Shown one piece after another: positions 34,912 through 47,480 of a stretch of 64,000 nucleotides of DNA (positions are counted from its first letter, which is position 1; each line of letters starts with the position of its first letter). This stretch comes from Erigeron canadensis. Lineage: Eukaryota; Streptophyta; Magnoliopsida; Asterales; Asteraceae. Location of the stretch: contig NC_057765.1 in assembly GCF_010389155.1 (NCBI RefSeq), positions 22,136,980 through 22,200,979 of the forward strand. Direction: 5' to 3'. The notes beneath the pieces are model-generated. The model did no database searches and was not told where the DNA came from. It saw only the letters and a list, made by a program, of their open reading frames with translations. The position numbers were made by a program, and so were the translations under genes.

Positions 34912-35740
34912 AAACCATTTGTTCGAGAGCTTTGTTTGCTTTTTCCGTCCATACGAAATCCTTTCATTTGTTCTAGAGCTTTGTCGGCTCCTCGTGAGAG
35001 AAATCGGTTGAGCACGACGATCTTTCCATTCCAGCTTTGTACTTCTTTAATGGTCTTGGGCGATGAGACTTGTTTCAATTTGTTTACTTTAGAAGGGTTG
35101 GCGTGAATGCCTTTGTTACTGATGTAATACCCGTGGAACTTCCCTTCTTCAACACCAAAGGAACATTTTTTGGGGTTAAGCTTCATATTTATTATTCGGA
35201 GGTTTCCGAAGGTTTCTCGAATATCATCTAAGAGTCCTTCTTCATCTCTGCTCTTGATAACCATGTCATTGACATACACCTCTAGACTTTTTCCTATCTG
35301 CGTAACGAAGGCTTTGTCTATCAGTCTTTGATACGTAGCCCCTGCGTTCTTCATTCTGAATGGCATTTTCCTGTAGCAGTATGTTCCTTTACTTGTGTAG
35401 AAGGCTGTTTTATCCTCATCCTCCTCCGCCATTTGTATTTGGTGATAACCTTTGTATGCATCCAAGAAACATTTAAACTTGTGGTCTGTGAGCGATTCTA
35501 CCTTCTAGTCGATCTCTGGCAAGGGATAGCAATCTTTAGGACATGCTTTGTTGATATTTGTGAAGTCAACGCACATCTACCATCCTTCGTCCCCTTTCTT
35601 TACCATTACCGGATTCGCGATCCAGATGGGGTAGGGGGATTCTCGAATTATTCCTGCTTTTAACAATTCATCTACTTCCTTTTGGGCGACTTCGTCCCTG
35701 TCAGCTGAGAGACTACGCTTTTTCTGATGGACAGGTTCTA
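34912..35740 (-). pseudogene. Reverse transcriptase of the Tat-type element
   Basis: RT copies element RNA into DNA. From right to left the reading has KAGIIRESPYPIWIANPVMV, MCVDFTNINKACPKDCYPLP, FLDAYKGYHQIQMAEEDEDK, CYRKMPFRMKNAGATYQRL, and the catalytic block as YVNDMVIKS, where the family has Y-x-D-D. In-frame stops occur near 35,578 and 35,508. After LRIINMKLNPKKCSFGVEEG the thumb is shortened and the frame ends where a solo LTR begins. The D-to-N change alone would abolish activity. Confidence 0.88.
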
Positions 35741-35794
35741 CATGCTTTCACTCGTTTAGGAGGTGTTCCGTTACGAACGTATTTTCGTCCAGTA

Positions 35795-36577
35795 CTAAGG
35801 TCCTAGGGACCCAGTCATATTTCCGTATTCCCAGGCATAGATATCTATGTTTAACTGTAATAGCTTCCGAAACTTGTATTTGCATTCGTCTGAAAGCTGG
35901 GCCCCTATGGAAACTAGTTGATCTAGAAAGGAAGGATTAATGACCACCTTCGTCTCATCCTCTAGCCCTTGGGATTCCATCGGAACGGATGTTCTTTCGT
36001 CCTCCGGTCTCTTCACATCATTGATTTGCCTCATTTGTTCGTAAGACGAGTGGATCGTGCTTATCCCGGTCTCGGATCTGAACTTAATGAGCATGTGAAT
36101 TACGGAAGGGACTATCTCGAATCTTTGCATTGCAACTCTTCCCAGGAGGATATTATAGGGTGACGGGGACCGTACGATAGCCAGGTCTAGTGTTTCGGTC
36201 CTCTCGTGTTCCCCATCTTTGATATGAACATCCAGATCGATTTCTTCGAAAGGCAAGGAGTGTTCTCCTGAGAACCCCACTAAGGGCCACGGGGGTCAGA
36301 CTTTCGGGCTCTTATGGCTTCTGGTAACTTGAGGAAGAAGTGTTCATAAATAATGTCACACTCGCTCTCATTGTCCAAGTAGACTCTTCGTACCTCGATA
36401 TTGAATATCATGGCTTAGATTATTAAGGGGTCGTTAGAAGCTTTTCCTTCCAGGGGTAGGAAATGATAACCCTCTAACTTTTCTCTGGTCGTCGTCGAGC
36501 CGCCGACCGCTGTTTGATTAATCATCAAAACCAATCTTTTCTCTTTTAGGGATTTAGATTTTTTTTTCTTAACCATT
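35795..36577 (-). pseudogene. Aspartic protease region of the Tat-type element
   Basis: This retropepsin would process the polyprotein. A start at about 36,577 gives a lysine-rich leader, then RVYLDNESECDIIYEHFFLK, matching the Tat protease active site region (D-N-G-A-S in relatives, here DNES), then SPYNILLGRVAMQRFEIVPS. In-frame stops occur at about 36,417 and 36,284. Downstream the linker contains LLQLNIDIYAWEYGNMTG, typical just before RT. No gag precedes it. Confidence 0.8.
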
Positions 36578-36663
36578 GTATACAACAAGAATGCACAAAT
36601 ATATATATTTTTTATTGGTTTTGGAAACTTGGATGGTGTTGAGGTCCCACGGATGACGCCAAA

Positions 36664-37176
36664 TGATTGTACACTAAGCCGATGTTAAGTTAAGAAAGTG
36701 GGGTGATGGGTGTTTTTGGTTGTCTGTTGGGGATTCCCCGAAGGTAACTCGTATTTGTGTACACATTTTTACGCCAACCGAATATAGGTGTAATGTCGGA
36801 TAGCCGATTAGAGTCGTACTATTGACTATGTCGGAGATCTTGTAATCGTATAAGTTGTGTGTGTTTTCTCCTATGAGTGATTATGAATATGATCGTGATG
36901 ATGCTCCATTTTAGGTTTTTCTTCTCCTTTTATTGGAAAAGTTTAGTTTAGAAAGTAGGCTAGGTTCAACTAGGGTTTCCCCCTATTGTGGACCCGAAAT
37001 ATCATTCCATATTTCTTGGTTGCTATTGATGGGATTAAATCCCTAATTTGTAGGAGATTGATCTTATCATTTAATATCTGTTTAAAGTCTTTGTTACAGA
37101 CAACCCTTCGTGTTGCAAGGTAATACTGGTCTTGTGTGCAGTGGACTTTGCGTACCACTGGGAGGGTCTACCATCA
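36664..37176 (-). repeat. 5' LTR of the Tat-type element
   Basis: It is the same length as the 3' LTR. Adjacent on the left, the minus strand reads TTTGGCGTCATCCGTGGGAC, the primer-binding region beginning TGGCG as in many plant gypsy elements. Confidence 0.9.
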
Positions 37177-37181
37177 ATTCT

Positions 37182-38500
37182 TGCAGTTAAGACACCGATA
37201 ATAGTCTAAAGTTTGGTAATTGTTTGTTCTCTATATTGTACTTTTGTATCTTGTACTTTCTACCGTAACCTTTTAACGTTTTGTTAGTTGGCTTTTGCCG
37301 TTTAATCAAAAAAGATAAAATTTTGACATTTGATTAAACTGAAGCACAAATATATTTATAAAACTTTGTATAATAATTATTCAATTTGCTATCATTTGTT
37401 TTATAATCATGAAATACATATGTATAAATGTTAATTTATATAGTATAAAACTTTTGCCATTTCTAAACCATCCTTTTTCTCTCACCATCCCTTTTTAGGT
37501 GATGAATAGTTTAAGCTACCGTTAACCTCTTATCTTGTCTTGGATTATAGTGGCTTCTTTCTATACTATAGTATCATTTTTGGCGGTGTGGTAGGTGTAG
37601 TCTTACCGCATTCATACATGATAGTAGCTTCCTTCTACTATCATTTTTTGGGATTGGGATCCTCTATAGTTATTAATAACTTTATTGGTAAAGTTGTTAA
37701 TCCTATCCCCTGAATTATGTTATTTGTTATTCAAAAATTAGAAACCAAAACCGTTTGTACTTCAAATTTGGAGTGAGTGATCACTATAACATGATATATA
37801 AGAATTTAGCGTGATTGTTCCCTGTTACAAGATATATAAAAATTTGATTCGGAAGTACAAGAAGAAATATTCTTTTGGACTATAACGCATGTGCTCTCTT
37901 CTGATGATGTACTTCAATACTCATATGTTGGAATTGTTATGTAGCTAAAATACCGTATTTTTCATGTAAATCGGCAACTAACCCTATTTTTAATTGGTTA
38001 ATTGGGTTTAACCCAAAACCCAACCCGAACCAACCCGAACTAACCCGAATCATTTAACCCGAAACTCAAAACCCAAATCTTTATTTAATTCGGTTTATGA
38101 GTCACATTTTATGTGGCTCAAACCCGAATAACCCGACCCATATAACCCGAAACCCAAGTAACCCGATCCATCAACATCCCTAGCTACTCTCTCACCGCAT
38201 TCATATATTAAAATATGTAATTTAAGCTTGATTGAAGATTTAATGATGGATTATTATATGATTATAGCTAATACGAGGTCCTTTACCCTTTTATTACTAG
38301 AATCTTTTATTTAATCAAAATAATTTATCGTCATAATTTGACATTTTCCATGATATTACAAATTGGAAGAACCTTGGAGAGTGTTATCAGGAAAAGAAGG
38401 TTGTGGGGTCACTTAATTAGTAGCCCAATGTTGATTAGATTCTATGAAACAATCTACAGCAGCTACCCACCCCAGTATCAATTGTATTTTAAATTATGTA
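37182..38500. other. Intergenic DNA with an AACCCGA repeat
   Basis: No gene is seen. An AACCCGA-rich block lies at 37,975-38,185. Confidence 0.45.
37975..38185. repeat. AACCCGA-rich degenerate repeat
   Basis: Over a dozen variants of AACCCGAA/AACCCAAA lie in about 200 bp. It is related in composition to 128-275, there in both orientations. It is not telomeric. Confidence 0.55.
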
Positions 38501-39247
38501 CTAGCTAAATAACCCGAATTTAACCCAGATATTTTAATATAATTTTTTCTAGTCAATATTCAATAATATTTTGGTAAAGAAATAATTGCATATTTGTTTA
38601 ATTTTTATATATGAAATATACTTAATCAAAGAATGCAATAATAATTGAACACAGTGCAATAAAGTAGTTTCGCATGGATATATTTCACATATATGAGAGC
38701 AACTGATAAAATATTACACAAGAATGGAAAAAAAAAGTTATAAACATATTAATGTATTTAAAGCTTTTAATAGATATCCTACAATCAACTTTTCATTTGC
38801 TTAACACCTTCAAATTCAAGAAATAATAAAAAAAATTTATGAAAATTATTACAATACTATTTAAGAAGAAAAATCATTATTAAAGCTAAAAATCTTATAA
38901 AATACATACGAATTCATAATTATATTCCTTTAGTTAAGCTACAATTAAAAAATAATAACAATTAAGCTACAAATTAAAATAAACTATAACTTTATATTAC
39001 TAATAATAATATCAGCATAATGATAATAGTTAATAACTATAAGTGAAAATCTTGGCATGGAATTTATAGGAGGAAGATTTGGTTTCCAAATTAAATTAAA
39101 TTCTAAAAAAATTTAAAGAAAAGAAAAATCAAAATGATTTATGATGTCATAATTTTTTAAAACTCTTGTAAGAAATAATATGAACTTGACACATAAGATT
39201 TTTGTTTAAAAAAATTCTAGAAACAATCCTCTTTTATATATAAGAGA
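38501..39247 (-). mobile_element. Non-autonomous Helitron, minus strand
   Basis: On the minus strand the 5' end is TCTCTTATATATAAAAGAGG (ending 39,247), preceded by A and very like the start at 9612. The 3' end is GGGTTATTTAGCTAG (CTAG 38,501-38,504), followed by T. The terminal hairpin is weak. No ORF. Confidence 0.55.
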
Positions 39248-40030
39248 TTTTGATCTTCGAGTCGATTTATCTCAATCAAAATAGAGCCTTCGTTTCTTTT
39301 TAACCGCAAAATTCTATTCTACTTACTTTATAAATTGTATGGGTTAAATTCATCAAAAGGTAACATTTTTACCTTAAATTCTTAATTAGGAAACCTATTT
39401 AGGTTTTAGTTATTGAAAGGATTTTATTTTTAAAAAGTTTTTAATAAAGGTAATATCGTTTGTTTTATCGTGGTTGTTAATTGATAACACGACATGTCAC
39501 GTCGTTAAAAGAATCCAGGTAGACTGAGTGGGCATACACGTCATTATCATTATCATCTTCAATATGAGACTTCATAACAGATTATATTACATATTTTCTA
39601 TAATTTATTTTATTAAACAAGTATTTATTTTAACATCTAGTTTTTCTTAGAATACTCTGTCAGTATCATTATTAAAGGCTTTGATTCACCAGAATTATTT
39701 TAACATTTAGTTTTTCTAGTATGTATATATTTATTGTATTTCTAGATCTTGTTTGTTGAGCTCTAGAGCACCTTGTTGGTGTTTTTTTTTTTTCCAATAT
39801 CAATGAAAATGGTTATTTAGTGTAATAATGTATTCAGACGTTCAATTAATGTAAATAGTTATGAATTTTGTGCAATCAATGTAAACACCTTTTTATTTGG
39901 GAATCCATATAAGTACCTATGTGTTTATTTGTTTAAACAACGTAAGGTCTTTATATATTTCTCATGGATTGAACAAAATTCAAAGCTACTTGCATTTTTT
40001 TTGAACGACAAAAAAGAATATTTTTTAAGA
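39248..40030. other. AT-rich intergenic DNA
   Basis: Nothing is recognised. Confidence 0.4.
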
Positions 40031-40323
40031 GGGATAATGACATACGAATATAACTACCTATGACCAAATAGTTATGTAATGTAGTGACCTATTCAGGTGG
40101 CTATGTAATGTATGCACCTATGTTTTCTTGAGGTTCTTTTTATTTAGGTCAATCAATGAAAGAACCTATGTATTTTTTTTTGCTATACTATGTAAAGTCC
40201 GTACATATTTTACATAGTATAGCCAAGAAAACATAAGTGCATACATTACATAGCCACATGAATAGGTCACTACATTACATAACCATTTGGTCATAGGTGG
40301 TTACATTTGTATGCCATAAACCC
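40031..40323. mobile_element. Mutator-type MITE, second copy of the 14,012 element
   Basis: It is nearly identical to 14,012-14,316, with the same long inverted arms. The flanking 9-mers are TTTTTAAGA (40,022-40,030) and TTTTTAAAA (40,324-40,332), 8 of 9 matching. A small internal deletion separates it from the other copy. Confidence 0.85.
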
Positions 40324-40502
40324 TTTTTAAAATAATAAAAAGGATCACTAGCAAGGTACTAGAAATCACCGTACAAAATCAAGACACAAAATCTAGAAAT
40401 ACAACATTATATCTAGACCCAACTTGAAATTTTAACTGCTAAGGTGACAAAATATTTGAAAGAACTTATGTTGTTTACAGATAAAACGGAGACATAAAAA
40501 AA

Positions 40503-41132
40503 TGGATTATGACACGTGAATGTAACCACTTATGCCCAAATGGTTATGTAATATAACCACCTACTAGTGTTGCTATGTAATGTATGATCCTTGAATATTC
40601 GGGTTATGCTATGTAACACGTTACCTGTTGTAATTGTAACCTGTCACCCTCACCGTTGACCCGCGTTGACTTCGCTAGAAAACCCTAAGCTGCTTAAATA
40701 TACGTATATGTGCAGCAAGTGGCCAGAAAACTTCCCCAGAAAACTAAATGGTGTAATGGGCTTGGCTGGAGATGGGTCACGACCCAAAAGAAGAACTGTG
40801 GAATGTGATTTTTATTCCAACTTGCTGCTACGTGTTGTATCGAGACTGAGATGGCCGGAATGGTGTTGTCGGAAAATCATTGGAGAAGATGACGTGTTGG
40901 TTTAACACGTATTCAAGAAAAGTGTTTCCGGAAAACTCATCGGAGAAAATGACCGGAGTGTAAATTTGCTAGGTGTGACATGGCAAATTACCTGGTACAA
41001 CATGCAATATCAGGTAACATACATCGCATAGCCCAAAAAGCATTAGTGCATACATTACATAGCCACACTAGTAGGTGGTTACATTACATAACCATTTGGG
41101 CATAGGTGGTTACGTTCACGTGTCATAATCCC
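40503..41132. mobile_element. Mutator-type element with unique interior (Pack-MULE-like)
   Basis: Inverted arms of about 135 bp (GGATTATGACACGTGAA; CCCAAATGGTTATGTAAT) are related to the MITEs at 14,012 and 40,031. They flank a non-repetitive, GC-richer core at about 40,640-40,990. Direct repeats TAAAAAAA (8 bp) lie at 40,495-40,502 and 41,133-41,140. The core has a plus-strand frame with KWPENFPRKLNGVMGLAGDG and two CCGGAAAA(C/T)CAT(C/T)GGAGAA repeats. Such a layout fits captured host sequence, but its source is not recognised. Confidence 0.75.
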
Positions 41133-41140
41133 TAAAAAAA

Positions 41141-41646
41141 CCCATGAATGAAAGCCGAACCATGGGTTTTCACTTCGTCATGTTTTTGTTACAACCCCGT
41201 AAAAGTTCATAAGAAAAACAACTTAAAAGTGGAGACCACTTAAGTAATAACGTGTTCACGATCCAATCTTCCCACTTCAATTGCACTTCCCGTCACGATT
41301 TTTGATCCAAAGGAAAGAAGATGACACAATGGAGTTGAATAAACTATTAACGTTTTCAATCTTTTCTAAGTACACCACCACCATGTGAAAAGAATGACTT
41401 CAAGTCTAAGAGAACCATTATTTGATCGTGACAGCTATCGCGCGCACCATTAAGAGTTTCTTAATTCACGAGCTTAGGAGAGCCGCCTTTGTATCTGAAT
41501 CAAGTTTACAATGCAGAAAACTATGGGATGGGAATTCTGCCCCGTTCGAACAAAGCACACATGTAACAGTGTCAATATCTATTCCTTTGGCAAAAAGATT
41601 AATGAAGTTTTAAAGTTCACCATACTACATAACACATAAGTATATA
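41141..41646. other. Intergenic, nothing recognised
   Basis: Mixed composition; a short open stretch near 41,422-41,613 has no recognisable domain. Confidence 0.4.
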
Positions 41647-41895
41647 CCCCTTCGTCCCATATTTAAAGTCCAATTTGACTTGTCAAGTCTTCTGCTTGCA
41701 ATTTTGACCATAAATATCTTTTTTTGTGTTATATAGTAGTTGACGAAAGTTATATCAATGAAAAGTACATTGAAAACTCAATCCGTGCATATATTTTATA
41801 TAAAGTGTTAATGATTATATAGACAAATATTTTCGCGGTCAAAGTTGCAGAAAACTTGCTAAGTCAAAATTGAACATTTAATATGGGACGGAGGG
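41647..41895. mobile_element. Stowaway-like MITE
   Basis: The termini are CCCCTTCGTCCCATATT and (reverse complement) CCCTCCGTCCCATATT, the Stowaway consensus. TA precedes the left end; the right flank is TTC, so the TA duplication is not seen on that side. The interior matches 5580-5814. Confidence 0.75.
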
Positions 41896-42649
41896 TTCTT
41901 TTAGCATAATTGGTTACACACTGGTGTTATTATATTTTGTTGCCGTTCAATAAAACGAATTAAAAAATAAATAAAAAAGGGTAAAAGGTGTAGCATTTTG
42001 GTCCCTCGTAATGTCTTGGTTCTCATTTGATACACTATATAAATTTATAACTCATAATTCACCATTCTCACATATAAACTGCATTAGATTTTTATCTCGC
42101 GAGAAACCGCAGATCGATTTTTAAAAGTTGTTAAAGATGGCAATGTAAAAGTTTAAATATAATTTACATAAAATCAATTATTAAAGATAAAAAAAATAAC
42201 TAACTCTTACACAAAAGTATTACAAATCAAACATCAATTCACTCTTTAAATTAGTCTTTACTCATTCTTTTTTTCATAGTATTACAAACCAAATATCCTT
42301 ACCAATACTTATACATTGACTCAAATAACTCAATAAAAACTATCCTCCTACTACGACTAATACCAAAACTTTTAATAATATATTAAAAATCAATTACCAA
42401 TTACATCAAAACTAAAACTAAATTGCATATTAAAAAACTGCCACTTTAATCATACATCCCACCTACATGACTTCATTTACATAATCCAACAACCTTTTGT
42501 TGTACTTCAAACTTTACACAAAGTTTTTTCAAAAATACCAAGAGTTGCTCCTGCCTTTTCCATTTACACTACACAACCAAAATAACAATATTTTTTTAAT
42601 ATCAGCTATTTAGGATATAATTCAGTCAACAAATACATTGTTGCTATTC
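41896..42649. other. AT-rich intergenic DNA
   Basis: Nothing is recognised. Confidence 0.4.
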
Positions 42650-42891
42650 ATGCCATTTGATCTCTAGAATTCAAAAGACAAGAATAGTTCCATTGTAAGA
42701 AAGCAGTAATCAACCCAGAAAATCTCTCAAATGATCAAGATGAATTGATATGAGTTATTATTATGAATAGATGCCATCTGATCTCTAGAATTCAAAAGAC
42801 AAGAATAGTTCCATTATAAAAAAGCAGCAATCAACCCAGAAAATCTCTCAAATGATCAAGATGAATTGATATGAGTTATTATTATGAATAG
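42650..42891. repeat. 121-bp tandem duplication
   Basis: Two head-to-tail copies (42,650-42,770; 42,771-42,891) beginning ATGCCAT(T/C)TGATCTC differ at only a few bases, so the duplication is fairly recent. Confidence 0.85.
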
Positions 42892-43292
42892 ACTAATAAG
42901 AAGTATTAGAGATTATTACAGATCAACTTCAGGAATCATCAATCAATGATTATATTACAAAACCAGATTATATATATATCAATGTGATATATATATATAT
43001 ATATATATAAAGAGCGAAATATATTTGAAGAAAATAAGCAGCAGCAGCAACAATGAGTGAATGATGATTATCCCTAAATCGATCAAAGGCTCGTTTATAT
43101 AATATCTTCAATCTTCACTTTAGTCCCTCTTCTTTCCTTCTTTACAAATCAAGTCCCTCAGCTTTTAATCTTTTACTTTTGAGCAATAGCAGTCCATCTA
43201 CTTCTAATAAACTACAACTTAACTTAAATCAAGTTAGTTTACAAATAACATGTTTAAATGATAAACTTGATAAAACTAACATAGTTTTAACA
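42650..43292 (-). repeat. 3' LTR of the copia element
   Basis: On the minus strand it starts TGTTAAAACTATG at 43,292, preceded by the polypurine tract CTTGAGGGGGGA. A TATA-like ATTATATAAACGAG lies at about 43,092-43,108. An AT microsatellite lies at 42,989-43,009. The left boundary is uncertain; the 121-bp direct repeat at 42,650-42,891 may lie in U5. Confidence 0.7.
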
Positions 43293-44402
43293 TCCCCCCT
43301 CAAGTTGATCATTAAACATGTCCATGAAACCCAGTTTTTTGCACAGAAAATTGTGTTGATTTTTACTTAGACTTTCTGTGAAGATATCAGCCACATTGAA
43401 TTCAGACTGAACCTTAATAATGTTCAAAATTCCTGCAGTGATTTTTTCTCTTATAAAATGAAGATCTATTTCAAAATGCTTAGTTTTTTCATGAAATACA
43501 GGATTGGCAGAAATCTGAATTGCTGCCTTACTATCACAATAAACACTTACAAGAATTTTACAAGTAATACCAAGATCATTTAATAAGTTTCTAAGCCATA
43601 AAATTTCACAAGTTACAGCTGCCAAGGCCCTGTATTCTGCTTCAGCAGAAGACTTGGCAATGGTTGACTGTTTCTTGCTTTTCCAGGAAACCAAAGTTTT
43701 GCCAAGATACACAGTATAACCTGATACAGATTTTCTTGACACAACACATCTAGCCCAATCTGAATCAACAAAACCAGAAAGTAAAAAGTTTGTACCTTGT
43801 TGAATATGCAATCCTTTTCCTGGAGATTTCTTAAGATACCTCAATATTCTTAAACCAAGATCAAAATGATCCTTAGAAGGAGCATGCATAAATTGAGAAA
43901 GACACTAAACTGAATAGCTTATATCAGGTCTAGTTAGAGTCAAATATATAAGTTTCCCAATTAGTTTTTGATACACAACAACATTTTCCAAAGGCTTATT
44001 CTTATCAGATATAGGTTTAATTGTTATATTCATTTCAAGAGGAGTATGTATAGGTTTGCAACCTAGCATACCAAAATCATTCAATAACTCAAGACAGTAT
44101 TTCCTTTGAGATAAACACAAACCATCATTAGTTTCTAATACTTCAATTCCTAGAAAATATTTCAATTTTCCAAGATCTTTGATTTTAAATTTTGAACTTA
44201 AGAAATGCTTAACTCTTTGAATTTCTTTCTCACAATTTCCTGTAATAACTATGTCATCCACATATATAAGAAGTGCAACAAATTTATCATTTGCATTTCT
44301 AGTAAACAAAGAATAATCAGATTTACTTTGAACAAATCCACATTCAAGTAAAGCACTTGATAACTTGAAATTCCATTGTCTAGGTGCTTGTTTCAAACCA
44401 TA
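43287..44402 (-). pseudogene. Copia reverse transcriptase (C-terminal half) and RNase H
   Basis: From the right, QAPRQWNFKLSSALLECG leads to the intact catalytic box ALLIYVDDIVITG, then LKYFLGIEVLE and GKLIYLTLTRPDIS. One in-frame stop lies at about 43,905. RNase H follows with GFVDSDWARC, SSAEAEYRALAA, YCDSKAAIQISANPVFHEKT and HFIREKI. The stop codon is TAA at 43,287-43,289, inside the first bases of the LTR, so the PPT is also coding sequence. The upstream half is at 54,612 and beyond. Confidence 0.88.
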
Positions 44403-45897
44403 TGATGTGTGAAAATCTACTTAAATTAAAATCCTTATAAATACTCCGAATCGAATACCACACACAATCGGGCAGTGGACCCGTTCGTACGCAATATAGA
44501 TTAAAGTAAGTAAAGGTTTGTTCCACGGAGATTACAAAGAGCTAGCGAGTTTTAAGTAGTTAAAAAGAGTTTGGTTTTTAAAGACACCACGTCATCTTGA
44601 TTTTAAATTAAAAGTTAGTTGATTGAAAGAGTTAGAAATTCCTAAGAATTTATCGAAAAGAAAATTGTTTTAAATCAAATAAGATGAGAAGATCATCCAC
44701 TTCGACTCCATGATACACATTATTTAGGTTGCATATAATTTAAGAACCAATTCAAATATGTTGATTTTATAACCGAGAACTAAACAAAGACTCACCCCGT
44801 ACCCGTCAAGTTCGTTACTTTATTCAATTCCCTTAAGTAACTAGTTTCATTACTAAGACCGGTACCCTAAGACGCCTTTCATAACTTTCCTAGCCAACTA
44901 ATTGTTTTGGTTATTTAGATAACAATTGTGTCTATTGATTGTACCCAACCATTAACCCGTTAACCCTTATTAACTATCAATTACGTTCTACCGTACCCGT
45001 CATAGAAACAATTGCTTCTAACCAAGCAATCAAAATAACTTCTACACAACCTAAGTTACCACTGAGATCATGCAAAAACTATCCGCAATTAAGAGTTAAA
45101 TAACAAAGAATTAATAAGCTAAGATTACGACACAACGTTAAATCAAATCAACTTGAATTCAAAAGATTATGCAACCATTAATCAATGTATCACTTCATCT
45201 CAGTGGATGACGAAATATTTAGCTACTCATAATCAAAAACAAAGCACAAAGAGTAAAAATATAGAAGAACATATTGTACCAATGTGCAAAAACAAGTAAA
45301 CGCTAAGAAAATCGACAACCGAATGCCTTGAAGCTCACGAACAACCCTTAGACCTTGATGGACGAAAAAGCTGCTGAGAATAGCCGCAAAGAACCCTAAA
45401 ATCGACTAGAGGTGATTGTGTATCGAATGGGAGGGTTATGGTCTTGTATTTATAGAGTTTGCAGAAAGTCTTCACAAACCGACCTACAGGTGCGACGCAC
45501 CAAGCTTCTGGTGCGGCGCACCTGGCTTTGTTTCCAAAAATAATCCTGCCCGATATGCGACGCACCACAGGGTTGGTGCGTCGCACCTCCCTGCTTTTCA
45601 ACATCTTCCAACTTTCTGAGAAGAAAATGCTCCGCACCACTCTACCAGGTGCGACGCACCTGTTCTGTTTTCAGCCAAAACTTGTAATTTTCATTCTGTC
45701 TTCACTCGTATGCGATCATGAACCATCCTATTGCATCTTCTAGTCCTACGAAAGTTGTTTCTAACCATTTTACCTGTTCTAAGCCTGAAATCACTAACAA
45801 AACCATCAAAGCATCGAATATACATATAATTTGCACATAATTAAGCTTAAAACGACTTAGAAACGATATGGGAATATGCATATAAATGGACATATCA
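44403..45897 (-). repeat. 3' LTR of the minus-strand Athila-like element
   Basis: It reads TGATATGTCC...TTTTCACACATCA on the minus strand. TATA-like CTATAAATAC lies on the minus strand at 45,446-45,455. GC-rich palindromes sit at 45,488-45,662 in U3. GGGTCCACTGCCCG near 44,469 marks U5 and is shared with the LTRs at 34.8 kb and, diverged, 56.5 kb. Confidence 0.9.
45488..45662. repeat. GGTGCG-N-CGCACC palindrome array in LTR U3
   Basis: Clear copies lie near 45,488, 45,511, 45,555, 45,573 and 45,648, each GGTGCG-N-CGCACC or a variant. On the minus strand they lie about 35-215 bp upstream of the TATA box at 45,446-45,455. A second copy of the array is in the other LTR (54,202-54,376). Confidence 0.85.
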
Positions 45898-47480
45898 AAT
45901 CCCCCCATACTTAAGCCTTGCGTCCTCAAGCAAATTCAGATTTCAAAACATTCATTTCCTTAGTTCTTAATTGCAAAACATGACATTAATCCAAAAAGAA
46001 GCTAAACCATAAGAATAGTTAAGCATTTTTAATCTTAAATGAAAAATTGAAATGTTTGACAATACTCGAATGATCCATAAGCCTCGAAAACACGACTAAG
46101 CACTTTAATCAAATGAAAGAAGAACATCTCAACTAACTTTTTCCAACTAACAAACTATTGGGTTGAAATATCATATCAATCACTCGAAGCCTAGTCTTGA
46201 TGCATATATTTTAACCATAGGCTTGTAATAGAATCGTCCCTATGTTGCCATGGCGCAAGCACCATATAACGTCTATCAAAAGAGCTAAATAACATTATTG
46301 AAATGTACAAAGGCTTAAAAGGGTATTTAACAATGTGTATGGAAATTTAGGAATATAATTGGTGTTAAAAGGAAATAACACAAATAATTTGGCAAATAAT
46401 TTCTTTTTTTAATGAACTACTTTTAACCTATCTAATTGGTACCCCCTTTTTACAATTTTGAAATTTGTTGACAAATCATAACAATCATGCTAATCCGAAT
46501 AATCTAGACTTAATCAATAATTATGAAGACATCAATCTACCCCCAATAGAGAATACACCAACCCGACACAATCAAGACAACCCCAAACCATCCAAATAGC
46601 ATAGGCAACTAATGATCAACCGAGGATTTCGACTGTCGGTATGGCGAGAATAGGTTACATATTTAAGTGGATTTAAAACAAACGAAAGGTTAGGCTCAAC
46701 ATGTTTTCTAAGTGTATCTTGCACTAAAAATGAGTGCAACAAAGGTTTAACAAGGGAAATTCACTAACCAATGTGATTAGCTACTAAAACACATGCAAAC
46801 AAACATGGTTTAACAATGATAAACATAAACAAAGGGTGAATAAACAAAGAAAACGGGTTTAATCCTAAATTTACCTCTTTATCATATAGCAAACTACGGG
46901 ACGATCAACTAAGACAAGTTTTAGAATCAACGCAATCACCGGCACACTCATATCAAAGAAAGAAAAGCGGAAATGGAATAATATAACCTCAAACTTGCAC
47001 ATCATAGTTTAAAGCTCTAAAAGAGACTCTTACTTCCTGATAAATCCAAAAGCCTATGAGAGGGACAAATTTACAAGGCAACTAAACCAAAACCGTAACA
47101 CCTATGAAATCTCTAAATGAATCAAGATCTCACATATTTGGGTGTTTTGTGGTAGAGTGTGCTAGTCATGTAATCAATCCCAAATGGATTTGCCTTAACG
47201 ATCATTCAAAACACATTTCACAATTTAAAAATTTTACCAAAGGGAATATAGCTCAATTACTTACTAATATGATTAAACCTATGTGACAAAAGTAATTAAA
47301 CTATAGGACAAACAATCAAAAGTTAAAAATCTATTCAATCTTATCAAAAGAGTCTCAATTTCACCCGGCTTTTTCCTATTTACCTATCCCCCCCCCCATA
47401 CTTGAGTTGTACCATGTCCTCATTGTACAATTAACTAAAGACAATCTATGGGAAATCGGTAAAAGCAAAAGTAAAAACAA
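45898..47480 (-). other. 3' non-coding internal region of the Athila-like element
   Basis: It starts with the polypurine tract (minus strand AAGTATGGGGGGATT, 45,898-45,912) preceded by TTGAGGAC, typical of Athila. A second purine-rich tract, AAGTATGGGGGGGGGG on the minus strand, lies at about 47,391-47,406. No ORF of interest is present. The first 240 bp are repeated in inverse orientation at 50,088-50,330. Confidence 0.65.

Larger units (their letters stand above)
28987..37176 (-). mobile_element. Complete Ty3/gypsy (Tat-type) LTR retrotransposon, TSD ATTCT
   Basis: Two 513-bp LTRs (28,987-29,499; 36,664-37,176) bound an internal region read on the minus strand as protease, RT, RNase H, integrase. 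Perfect 5-bp duplications ATTCT lie at 28,982-28,986 and 37,177-37,181. The RT-RNase H style, integrase C-terminus and antisense ORF near the 3' LTR suggest the Tat lineage. Gag is essentially absent: only about 85 bp separate the 5' LTR from the first protease-linked start. It holds two nested solo LTRs (31,727-32,349; 33,335-34,906). About ten differences in the first 130 bp of the LTR pair show it is not recent. Confidence 0.9.

Noticed and set aside
37975..38185. AACCCGA repeats as interstitial telomere sequence
   Set aside because: The unit is not CCCTAAA and is highly irregular.
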